Shown: positions 33,484-40,797 of the stretch, one piece after another
How the letters are laid out: every line of letters begins with the position of its first letter
Numbering within the stretch: position 1 is the first letter of the stretch
NCBI RefSeq assembly: GCF_028683135.1
Contig: NZ_JAJUBB010000026.1
Span: 1 to 64,000, forward strand
DNA from: Enterovibrio qingdaonensis
GTDB lineage: Bacteria; Pseudomonadota; Gammaproteobacteria; Enterobacterales; Vibrionaceae
Length of the DNA stretch: 64,000 nucleotides
Direction of reading: 5' to 3'
The notes under the pieces: model-generated
What the model saw: the letters and a program-made list of their open reading frames with translations, nothing else
Databases searched by the model: none
What the model was told of the DNA's origin: nothing
Program-made: the position numbers and the translations under genes

Positions 33484-35844
33484 ATGCGCCTTCTTCTGAC
33501 AATATTCTTGCTGACCATTAGCATGCAATTGCATGCCGAAGTTCGATTAAATAAATCCGACTTCGTGGACGTACAAGAAACCACCCTCTTGGAAGTAAAA
33601 GGTAATAACTTCTCAAATAAGAACGTTATCTTAGTGATACGTGCCGATGACTCTATTAATCCTGGTTACGCTGACAGAGCGAACATAGAGCGCGTTATTC
33701 CTCCCGGCGAATTCGAGCTTCAAGTCCCTTTCGCCAGCCTAAGAACCCCCCACGGTAAACAGCTTTCTCTGAATAAACTGGAACAGATGATCATCTTCCC
33801 AGGAAGCAACGAAAGCCGGTTTATGATTTCATCCTCTCAGGTTTATACACCGAAGCCTCTCGCAAAAGGCGTATATGCATGGGATCTTGGCCCGCAAGGC
33901 AGTGCAATTTGGCCGGGATTTAAACCTCTCACGATAGAATCCGGCCTGCTATCAGGAAAAGCACTGAGACCCATAGACCGCAGTGCTCGTATGCAAGTCG
34001 CTGATCCTCTGACTATCGATGGCATTCGTGGAATTGACTATGCCTCACTGCCTCTCCCGGAAGGAGAGTGGCAAATAACGCTTTGGCTTCGGGACAGCGG
34101 CGAATGGGAGTTCTTACCTCACCCACTTAAGCGGGAAATATTGGCAAATGGTAAGCGTGTACATTTACAAAATCTCACGCCTAGTCAATGGATTAGCCGT
34201 GTCTACCTTCAAGGGAAGGAGCATACCGTCACGCCCAAAAGTACCAGTTGGAGCCATTTCGGCAAACGCGAAGATCATCGCATCACTTTTTCAGTCACAA
34301 GTGATGGAACGCCTGTTGAACTCGCCCTAAGCGGCGACAATGTGGATGCACAGTTTGTGAGTGGCATTCTCGCGGTTCCCACGAGTAACCCGCTAGTGCT
34401 CGATATGCTGACGCGACAAAGACAAACATGGTGGGAAAAGAACTGGCCTGTCTCTGCCTGGACTGCATGGCCAACTGGCCAAACAAAACTAAAAGCCGCC
34501 CATGCTGAGGGAAAAGCTGCCGCGGGCACATCAGCATTTATGACATTCATGTTCGAGCAAGGAAATGCGAAAGGTTCTCCGCTTGTTATGCTTGAACAAC
34601 CAAGCAACAATAGCATTCGATTACCCGCATCTTATCATTGGAGCCAATGGCAACTGACCCGTAGCCACCTCGCCTCGTCACTCCTTAAAGCCGATGACAA
34701 ACGACTGCGGCATGGCATCATGCCTGAAAATAACGGCGTCGCCATGCCCAGAAGGGTGATTGTTCGAATTGATGTTCCTGAGGGGACACCAGCGGGTCAC
34801 TACCAAGGCCAGCTGACGATCATGCTCAGTGGTAGAAAGCTGAACGCTCCATTCTCCCTTGACGTGCTTGATGCCAAGCTTCCTCCACTCCATAAGCCTG
34901 TCGGTGTATATCTCGAAAAGCCCGTTCACTTTGGTTGGTTTCCTGAGCTCGCTGCGTTGGCAGATGAAGCAATGTTATGTGATTTAACCTTTATGAGAAA
35001 ACTTGGCTTAACGGGTGTTTCACCGCCCTACCCTACACCTTCAAACGAAGACCAGCTTAGTGACTTTGAATCAATGTCTCACACGCTGCATCAACTCGGT
35101 TATATAGAATCTATGGCGTATGCGCCCGCGAAACGATTAAGTCAGGCAATCGGTACGAGCTCTGCAGCCAGTGTCGTGGCAGACATTGAGAGCAACCATA
35201 AGCAACGTCTCCAGCATGGACCGTACTGGTCTATTGCCGACGAACCCAGCAACCCGGGTAATGTCGATTTATTCAAAGAAATGCATCGCCATTTTTCTCT
35301 CACCGCACCTGATGCCAAGCTCGCAGGTCACCTCAATCACAAAGAAGACCGAGAGTATCTCGATATGTTCGATCTGGTTTTGGTTAACGATGGATTTGGT
35401 ATTGATAAAAATGAAGTGACTGATACTCAGAGAAATGATCGTAAAGTCTGGTTGTACAATCTCCCTTTTCCACGCGCGGCATCAGGATTTTATCTTTGGC
35501 AATCTGACGCAGATGGCTTTTTAAAATGGCACGGCAGGATGCCGACAGCAGACCCATACGACCCAACTGATGGGCGCGAGTTTGATGTTCAATTTTTCTA
35601 CCCCACAGAGCTTCCTTGCCCCAACGAGCCTGATATTCATACTGACCTTTATGAAATTGCACAAGGTATCGTCGATTATCGCTGGGTACTTTGGCTGGAA
35701 GCACAAGCCGAGCAACGCCCCGACGCCAGACAGCTATTGAAAGAGCTAAGGCAAACCGTGCCTGAGAGCTGGGATGCTATGTTAGCTGTCCCCCCTTCAA
35801 CTCTCGATGTGTGGCGAAATAGGATTATCAATCTCAGCCAATAA
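33484..35844 (+). CDS. Secreted DUF4091/glycosidase-like protein of the syp locus
   Basis: This is a 786-residue exported protein. The signal peptide MRLLLTIFLLTISMQLHA ends before EVRLNKSDF. The N-terminal half is beta-rich, with sugar-binding-like repeats (GEFELQVPFASLRTP, PEGEWQITLWLRDSG). A bridging beta domain has RVIVRIDVPEGTPAGHYQGQL. The C-terminal ~280 residues look like a TIM-barrel glycoside-hydrolase-type domain with GPYWSIADEPSNPG (candidate acidic pair Asp-Glu) and a late ASGFYLWQSDADGFLKWHG/DPYDP block resembling DUF4091. I infer a periplasmic or outer-membrane polysaccharide-modifying or -degrading enzyme; no activity is shown. ATG 33484 has GAGGA six bases before it; ATG 33478 is too close. 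It lies between sypO and sypP and is not in the V. fischeri order as I recall it. Confidence 0.6.
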   Translation: MRLLLTIFLLTISMQLHAEVRLNKSDFVDVQETTLLEVKGNNFSNKNVILVIRADDSINPGYADRANIERVIPPGEFELQVPFASLRTPHGKQLSLNKLEQMIIFPGSNESRFMISSSQVYTPKPLAKGVYAWDLGPQGSAIWPGFKPLTIESGLLSGKALRPIDRSARMQVADPLTIDGIRGIDYASLPLPEGEWQITLWLRDSGEWEFLPHPLKREILANGKRVHLQNLTPSQWISRVYLQGKEHTVTPKSTSWSHFGKREDHRITFSVTSDGTPVELALSGDNVDAQFVSGILAVPTSNPLVLDMLTRQRQTWWEKNWPVSAWTAWPTGQTKLKAAHAEGKAAAGTSAFMTFMFEQGNAKGSPLVMLEQPSNNSIRLPASYHWSQWQLTRSHLASSLLKADDKRLRHGIMPENNGVAMPRRVIVRIDVPEGTPAGHYQGQLTIMLSGRKLNAPFSLDVLDAKLPPLHKPVGVYLEKPVHFGWFPELAALADEAMLCDLTFMRKLGLTGVSPPYPTPSNEDQLSDFESMSHTLHQLGYIESMAYAPAKRLSQAIGTSSAASVVADIESNHKQRLQHGPYWSIADEPSNPGNVDLFKEMHRHFSLTAPDAKLAGHLNHKEDREYLDMFDLVLVNDGFGIDKNEVTDTQRNDRKVWLYNLPFPRAASGFYLWQSDADGFLKWHGRMPTADPYDPTDGREFDVQFFYPTELPCPNEPDIHTDLYEIAQGIVDYRWVLWLEAQAEQRPDARQLLKELRQTVPESWDAMLAVPPSTLDVWRNRIINLSQ

Positions 35845-35856
35845 TTTCCATTCCTA

Positions 35857-35871
35857 TTCTCAAGATGAGAA
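35857..35871. promoter_or_regulatory. Palindromic SypG-type enhancer upstream of sypP
   Basis: TTCTCA-AGA-TGAGAA is a perfect inverted repeat that matches TTCTCANNNTGA on both strands. It lies 73 bp upstream of the -24 element. Confidence 0.65.
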
Positions 35872-35879
35872 AAGAAAAC

Positions 35880-35902
35880 GGCCAAGCATTTTTACTTGGC
35901 CT
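35880..35902 (+). terminator. Hairpin after the DUF4091-like gene
   Basis: GGCCAAG and CTTGGCC pair around a 7-nt loop ~35 bp after the stop codon. The T tail is poor, so it may be a weak terminator or a structure lying between enhancer and promoter. Confidence 0.45.
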
Positions 35903-35943
35903 TCTCCAATTGAAAATCAACACCTTATTACCGAATCACGTAC

Positions 35944-35959
35944 TGGCACACCTTATGCT
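35944..35959 (+). promoter_or_regulatory. Sigma54 promoter of sypPQR
   Basis: TGGCACACCTTATGCT has GG-N10-GC spacing and the full TGGCAC -24 box. It is 44 bp before the sypP start at 36003. Confidence 0.87.
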
Positions 35960-36002
35960 TTATCTATTACCAAGCACACTACTATTCGCTGGCGAGGTAA
36001 AA

Positions 36003-37082
36003 ATGAAGACAATCGTGCAAGTGTTACAACATCTAAAACCGGGAGGCCTTGAAGTAATGGCTCTCAATTTACTGATGTTTTCTAATAACAAACGCTCGAT
36101 GAAGATCGTAAGCCTCGAAGGCAGTGCTGAAGAAGCGATGGAGCAATGGCCCCGTCTAAGACCGTTTGCCGATCAGCTCATTTTCTTAAACAAAAAGCCG
36201 GGATTTAAACCTTCGCTCATTAAGCAATTAGCGGAGCTCTTTAAAGTGCTTGATGCTGACGTTGTTCATACCCATCACATTGGACCGTATTTCTATGCCG
36301 GTCTGGGTGCTCGCCTCGCTGGTATTAAGGTGATACATACTGAACATGATGCCTGGCACTACAGCAACAATAATCACAAAACACTCCACAAAATTGTTTC
36401 TACCTTTTCTAAGCCGACCGTTGTTGCAGACGCTGATGTGGTTGCAAAATCGCTAGGCGCATTGCCGGGCATGGATAACATCCAAGTGATAAAAAATGGT
36501 GTCGACACCTACACCTTTTTGCCCGGCGATAAAGCCAGTGCGCGCGCACAATTAAAACTGCCGAAAAACGGCAAACTTATTGGCACCAGTGGACGATTGG
36601 AAGAAGTAAAAGGTCACTGTGTACTGATTGATGCAATGACGCTTCTTCCAAGTAACACGCACCTTGCCATTGCAGGCAGTGGCTCGTTGAAAGAGGCATT
36701 AAAGAACCAAGTGAAATCACTGGGACTTGAAAGTCGTGTGCACTTCCTTGGTCACGTGGAAAACATGCCGACTTTCTATCAGTCTCTAGATGTTTTTTGC
36801 CTTCCCTCGTTTAACGAAGGCTTTCCTCTTGCTCCCTTAGAAGCCCAGTCCTGTGGCATTCCCACCGCCGTAACAAACGTTGGTGGTGCTGTTGAAACGC
36901 TATGCCAAAGCACGGGAACCATTTTGAAAGCTGGCGATGCTAAAGATATGGCAGAAAAAATCACGCTGCTTCTAGCCGAACGCCACCAAATTAGCCCAAG
37001 AGAACACATCATCGCCAGTTCGGACATTCGAAAAATGGCAAAGGCATATGATGAGTTAGCAGAGGGCCAAACCAATGACTAG
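36003..37082 (+). CDS. sypP: SypP, GT4-type glycosyltransferase
   Basis: This 359-residue GT-B enzyme starts MKTIVQVLQHLKPGGLEVMALNLL. It has VVHTHHIGPYFYAGLGAR, KVIHTEHDAWHYS, NGVDTYTFLPGD, GTSGRLEEVKGHCVLIDAM and the donor-site SFNEGFPLAPLEAQSCGIPTAVTNVGG. It is predicted to add a sugar in Syp repeat-unit assembly. The frame stays open back to 35865, but the sigma54 promoter at 35944 lies inside that extension, and GAGGT precedes ATG 36003, so the shorter start is correct. It overlaps sypQ by 8 bp. Confidence 0.9.
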   Translation: MKTIVQVLQHLKPGGLEVMALNLLMFSNNKRSMKIVSLEGSAEEAMEQWPRLRPFADQLIFLNKKPGFKPSLIKQLAELFKVLDADVVHTHHIGPYFYAGLGARLAGIKVIHTEHDAWHYSNNNHKTLHKIVSTFSKPTVVADADVVAKSLGALPGMDNIQVIKNGVDTYTFLPGDKASARAQLKLPKNGKLIGTSGRLEEVKGHCVLIDAMTLLPSNTHLAIAGSGSLKEALKNQVKSLGLESRVHFLGHVENMPTFYQSLDVFCLPSFNEGFPLAPLEAQSCGIPTAVTNVGGAVETLCQSTGTILKAGDAKDMAEKITLLLAERHQISPREHIIASSDIRKMAKAYDELAEGQTND

Positions 37083-38277
37083 TACTTGGATTTACTGGAT
37101 TACAGCCATCAGCATCTTTTTGGTGATCTATCACCATCTCGGCTATCCCCTGTTGCTAAAGGTGCTGGTGCGCTGTACCCCTTCCGACAAAGAAGGGAAC
37201 GCGGATCAGAAAATGCTGAAAGACAACGACCTTCCAACAATCACAGTGTTGATGCCCGCATACAATGAAGCACGTTGGATCGCTGATAAAATTCGAAACC
37301 TTGCCTCTCTGGATTATCCAGCAGACAAGTTGGATATCATCGTTGCCTGTGATGGGTGCTCGGACGATACCGCCGCTATCGCAAGACAGACAGCATTAGA
37401 AACACCTTGTTCGCACCTCAATCTTTATGTCGCCGAATATGAAGAAAACAGAGGAAAGGTAGCCGTTCTTAACAAATCGATGTGTCTGGCGAGAGGCGAT
37501 TTGGTTGCACTGACTGACATATCAGCCCTCATTTCTATTGATGCCTTTCGAATTGCAGCGCAGCGATTTACAGACGAAAAGCTAGGCGTAATGAACAGCC
37601 AATATTGTCTGATGAACGCAAACAGCAGCGAGTCAAATTATTGGAAGTACCAATGCAAAATCCAACAGTTTGAAGCAAAGCTCGGCTCATCGCTTGGCTC
37701 TCATGGTGCCTTGTACATCATTCGCCGTGAACTGTATTGTCCGTTACCCGCAGACACGATCAATGATGACTTTGTCCTACCTATGAACATCGTTGCGCAA
37801 GGGTATCGCGCAGACGTTGATACCAACATTAGAGCGGTGGAATTAGAAGCAAGTTCAAACCAACAAGATTTTCGCCGACGTCTACGAATAGGCGCAGGCA
37901 ATTGTCAGCAGCTTTTCCGTCTAATGACCTTGCTCATGCCATCACGTGGTGGTGTCGCATTTACATTCGCATCAGGAAAAGCACTTCGCGTCGTGATGCC
38001 ATTTTTAATGATTGCGGCGTTGGTGGGTAGCATTGCAATAGCTCCCACGCATTGGTTTTTTGCCTGTGCAGCCCTCGTTCAATCGGTGATTTATTTAAGT
38101 ATCTTGGCGTGCCAACTGGCAGGCTACGAACCCAAAAACGCAATAGTTAGAGCAATACGCTATCTGGTGGCAGGTCATACTGCCAACCTTATCGGCACTT
38201 TACGATACATCAGTGGCTTGGAAAGAGGACGATGGACTCGTGTCTCTACCGCTTCTTCAATTTCCCGTGAGGATTAA
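37075..38277 (+). CDS. sypQ: SypQ, membrane GT2 glycosyltransferase
   Basis: This 400-residue GT-A enzyme is of the processive-like membrane GT2 type. An N-terminal TM helix (IYWITAISIFLVIYHHLGYPLLLKVLV) is followed by the GT2 core ITVLMPAYNEARWIADKI, CDGCSDDT, RGDLVALTDISA, and a late NDDFVLPMN with RRLRIGAGN resembling the Q/RxxRW region. The C-terminus has two or three further TM helices (~290-350). It adds or polymerises sugars at the cytoplasmic membrane. The start overlaps sypP by 8 bp and the stop is 3 bp before sypR. Confidence 0.89.
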   Translation: MTSTWIYWITAISIFLVIYHHLGYPLLLKVLVRCTPSDKEGNADQKMLKDNDLPTITVLMPAYNEARWIADKIRNLASLDYPADKLDIIVACDGCSDDTAAIARQTALETPCSHLNLYVAEYEENRGKVAVLNKSMCLARGDLVALTDISALISIDAFRIAAQRFTDEKLGVMNSQYCLMNANSSESNYWKYQCKIQQFEAKLGSSLGSHGALYIIRRELYCPLPADTINDDFVLPMNIVAQGYRADVDTNIRAVELEASSNQQDFRRRLRIGAGNCQQLFRLMTLLMPSRGGVAFTFASGKALRVVMPFLMIAALVGSIAIAPTHWFFACAALVQSVIYLSILACQLAGYEPKNAIVRAIRYLVAGHTANLIGTLRYISGLERGRWTRVSTASSISRED

Positions 38278-38280
38278 ACA

Positions 38281-38952
38281 ATGACTATTACAAATACTCT
38301 GAAAATGAAGCTAAACCGTAATATGGACATTGACCCCATTACCGCAAAAAGCAAACGCCTTTTTGATATTGTTTTATCAGTCATCGGACTAGGGCTGACA
38401 CTCCCCCTGTTCCCCCTAATCGCCCTAGCTATTAAGCTAGATAGCCCTGGACCGATCCTTTTCAGTCAAATGCGAATAGGCAAAGCGATGCCCGATCGTA
38501 GTTTGATTTTCAACATGCTCAAGTTCCGCACGATGCGTATCGACGCAGAAGCCATGTCTGGTGCTACTTGGGCAACCAAGCAAGACCCTCGCGTTACCCG
38601 AGTTGGCCGCTTCTTACGCAAAACCCGTCTTGACGAGCTGCCTCAGTTTCTAAATGTCCTGATGGGCGACATGTCTTTGGTAGGCCCACGCCCAGAACGT
38701 CCAGGGTTCTACCAAAAGCTAGAAACAGCAATTCCATACTTTGCAGAGCGTACCTATGGGGTTTTACCTGGCATTACAGGGCTTGCTCAAGTAAACCAAG
38801 GCTACGACACCTGCATCGACGACGTGCGTTCTAAAGTCGGCTTCGACCACTCCTATGCACTTTCGCTGTCTTCACCGCTTTCATGGATTAAAATGGACTG
38901 CTACATCGCGTTCAAAACTATCGTAGTAATGGTATGTGGCCGTGGTCAGTGA
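38281..38952 (+). CDS. sypR: SypR, initiating sugar-phosphate transferase
   Basis: This 223-residue monotopic phosphoglycosyl transferase is of the WbaP/WcaJ catalytic-core type. A re-entrant membrane helix (LFDIVLSVIGLGLTLPLFPLI) is followed by KLDSPGPILFSQMRIG, MLKFRTMRID, RFLRKTRLDELPQFLNVLMGDMSLVGPRPERP and PGITGLAQVNQGYD. The DE pair in LDELPQ is catalytic in the family. It transfers sugar-1-phosphate to undecaprenyl phosphate to start each Syp repeat unit. It lacks the N-terminal multi-TM domain of WcaJ. It is the last gene of the syp locus and a terminator follows. Confidence 0.93.
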   Translation: MTITNTLKMKLNRNMDIDPITAKSKRLFDIVLSVIGLGLTLPLFPLIALAIKLDSPGPILFSQMRIGKAMPDRSLIFNMLKFRTMRIDAEAMSGATWATKQDPRVTRVGRFLRKTRLDELPQFLNVLMGDMSLVGPRPERPGFYQKLETAIPYFAERTYGVLPGITGLAQVNQGYDTCIDDVRSKVGFDHSYALSLSSPLSWIKMDCYIAFKTIVVMVCGRGQ

Positions 38953-38990
38953 GTACGACTTGAACAATAACCACGCAACTGCAATAAACA

Positions 38991-39019
38991 AAAACGCCCG
39001 CATTCAATGCGGGCGTTTT
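38991..39019. terminator. Bidirectional terminator between sypR and nupC
   Basis: AAAACGCCCGCAT and ATGCGGGCGTTTT form a 13-bp perfect stem with a 3-nt loop between two convergent genes. Confidence 0.93.
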
Positions 39020-39048
39020 CTTATTTATTCAGCCATTGCTGTCATTCA

Positions 39049-40257
39049 TTACAGCGCAATAAACAGACCCGCCAGTGCCGCACTCATAAGGTTTGCGAGC
39101 GTCGCAGCAGCAACCGCACGGAAGCCTAGCTTAGCAACGTCTTGGCGACGTTCAGGAGCCATCGTACCGATTGAACCCAACTGGATAGCAATTGAACCGA
39201 TATTGGCAAAGCCACATAGCGCAAACGTTACGATGATTTGCGTGTGCGCAGACATCGCTTCTTTCACGTTTACGAAGTCTAGGAAAGCTACAAACTCGTT
39301 AAGAATGGTTTTCTGACCAATCAGTGACGCGGCAATCATTGCTTCGTCAAACGGTACGCCAACCACAACAGCCAGTGGGTAGAAAAGGTAACCAAAGATA
39401 GTTTGCAATGTCAGGCCGTCAAAGCCGAACCAGCCACCTACCATTTCAAAGCCTGCGTTCAACATAGCAATGACACTCACGAACGCGATCAGCATGGTAC
39501 CGACTGCTACCGCTACTTTAACACCGTTCATTGCGCCCGTTGCCAACGCGTCAATCGCGTTTGCATCTTCGCTTTTTTCTAGGTCGATTTCGTTATTACA
39601 GCCAGAAACTTCGCGCTCAGGCACGATCAGTTTTGCCATCAATAGACCCGCTGGAGCTGCCATGAAGCTCGCCGCAATCAGGTATTTCAATTCAACACCC
39701 AGTGCTGCATAGCCGCCCAGAACGGAGCCCGCAACTGACGCCATACCACCAACCATTACCGCAAACAGTTCCGAACGCGTCATGTTTTGCAGGAAGGGGC
39801 GAATAACGAGAGATGCTTCACTCATCGAGAGGAAGATGTTGCTGGTTGCAGCCAGTGATTCCACTTGGCTCGTACCAAGCATACGTTGAATACCACCACC
39901 AATGACTTTAATTAGCCATTGCATAACGCCAAGATAGTAAAGAAGAGAAATGATTGCAGAGAGGAAAATAATGAGGGGAAGAACGCGAATCGCAAAAATG
40001 AAGTTTCCACTCGCTAGGTCACCGAAAACGAATCCAATACCTGCATCTGCAAACGATAATACGCTCGAAACACCATTACTTAGTGAGCCTAAAACGGCTT
40101 GTCCCAAAGGGAAATAAAGAACCAGTGCAGCGAAACCGGCTTGAAGCGCGAATGCCCCTACAACGGTACGCCAGTTAATGTCACGACGACTTTCTGATAA
40201 AGCGTACGCGCAGACTAACAGAGCCAGAATACCGGCCAAACTTAGAAGAATATGCAT
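39049..40257 (-). CDS. nupC: NupC-family concentrative nucleoside transporter
   Basis: This 402-residue CNT-family transporter imports nucleosides with Na+ or H+ across the inner membrane. It opens with MHILLSLAGILALLVCAYALSESRRDINWRT-type sequence, and has VLPLIIFLSAIISLLYYLG, GTSQVESLAATSNIFLSMSEASLVI (the substrate-site G-x-S-E/N-x-S-E region) and FALCGFANIGSIAIQLG near the end. Length and helix number fit full CNT proteins. AAGGTAAC precedes the ATG. The ~300-bp upstream region on the minus strand holds nested inverted repeats that could be a regulatory leader. Confidence 0.93.
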   Translation of the reverse strand: MHILLSLAGILALLVCAYALSESRRDINWRTVVGAFALQAGFAALVLYFPLGQAVLGSLSNGVSSVLSFADAGIGFVFGDLASGNFIFAIRVLPLIIFLSAIISLLYYLGVMQWLIKVIGGGIQRMLGTSQVESLAATSNIFLSMSEASLVIRPFLQNMTRSELFAVMVGGMASVAGSVLGGYAALGVELKYLIAASFMAAPAGLLMAKLIVPEREVSGCNNEIDLEKSEDANAIDALATGAMNGVKVAVAVGTMLIAFVSVIAMLNAGFEMVGGWFGFDGLTLQTIFGYLFYPLAVVVGVPFDEAMIAASLIGQKTILNEFVAFLDFVNVKEAMSAHTQIIVTFALCGFANIGSIAIQLGSIGTMAPERRQDVAKLGFRAVAAATLANLMSAALAGLFIAL

Positions 40258-40338
40258 TATGTTACCTTGCTATGTATCTGGATTTTTTGCGGGGCTGAGA
40301 TTTGACGCGCGCAGATAAAGGCAACACATAAAGCGGGA

Positions 40339-40508
40339 GCTGCAATGTGGAGTCTCTACCCAAAGGCGACGTATCAAGGCCCAAAAAATGCTTCAGTTAC
40401 GCTGGGCCCTGTTCCTTGGGGCAAGTTTCCATGTTGCAGCCGATTGAAAGCTGGCTATAAACACGTCAACGACGTGCTTGCTCTAACCGGACGCGGAGTA
40501 TAGCCAAC
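40339..40508 (-). other. Structured 5' leader of nupC, candidate cis-regulatory RNA
   Basis: On the nupC strand several nested stems are visible. TATAGCCAAC (40499-40508) pairs with GCTGGCTATA (40450-40459) and encloses a perfect CACGTC/GACGTG hairpin (40462-40476). GCTGCAA (40339-40345) pairs with TTGCAGC (40434-40440) and encloses GGCCCA/TGGGCC (40378-40383 with 40403-40408). The block ends ~80 bp before the start codon. I cannot match it to a riboswitch family that I know. Confidence 0.5.
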
Positions 40509-40797
40509 TCATGTTTCGCCTGACAAGCGGTTTTTCTGAGGCAAATACGTTCAATCCCACCCTATTCTTTAAAATATCAATATTATTCATAGGGTTATTT
40601 TTGACATTTTTTAAGATTTCATCGAGATTTCAAATTAGATTGATCTTGTGCGCAAAGAAGGATGCATAAAGAGGCATACTGAGTCATGTGTCTTAAGATT
40701 GATGATGCTGCATGTGCAACTACAACGTTAAATCAACCACCATGCGGCCATCAGATTTGAATAAGAACGATGATGATAAGGTGAGGGATGAAATGCT
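40509..40797. other. AT-rich region between the nupC leader and vgrG
   Basis: This is the divergent spacer between nupC and vgrG and presumably holds both promoters. I find no GG-N10-GC sigma54 site for vgrG and no clear CRP box. GTGAGG lies 12 bases before the vgrG ATG. Confidence 0.35.

Noticed and set aside
35865-36002. N-terminal extension of sypP
   Set aside because: The sigma54 promoter at 35944-35959 lies inside it, and a good ribosome site precedes 36003.
40288-40300. GGGGCTGAGA resembling a TPP riboswitch box
   Set aside because: It is on the strand opposite to nupC, and the other conserved TPP elements are absent around it.
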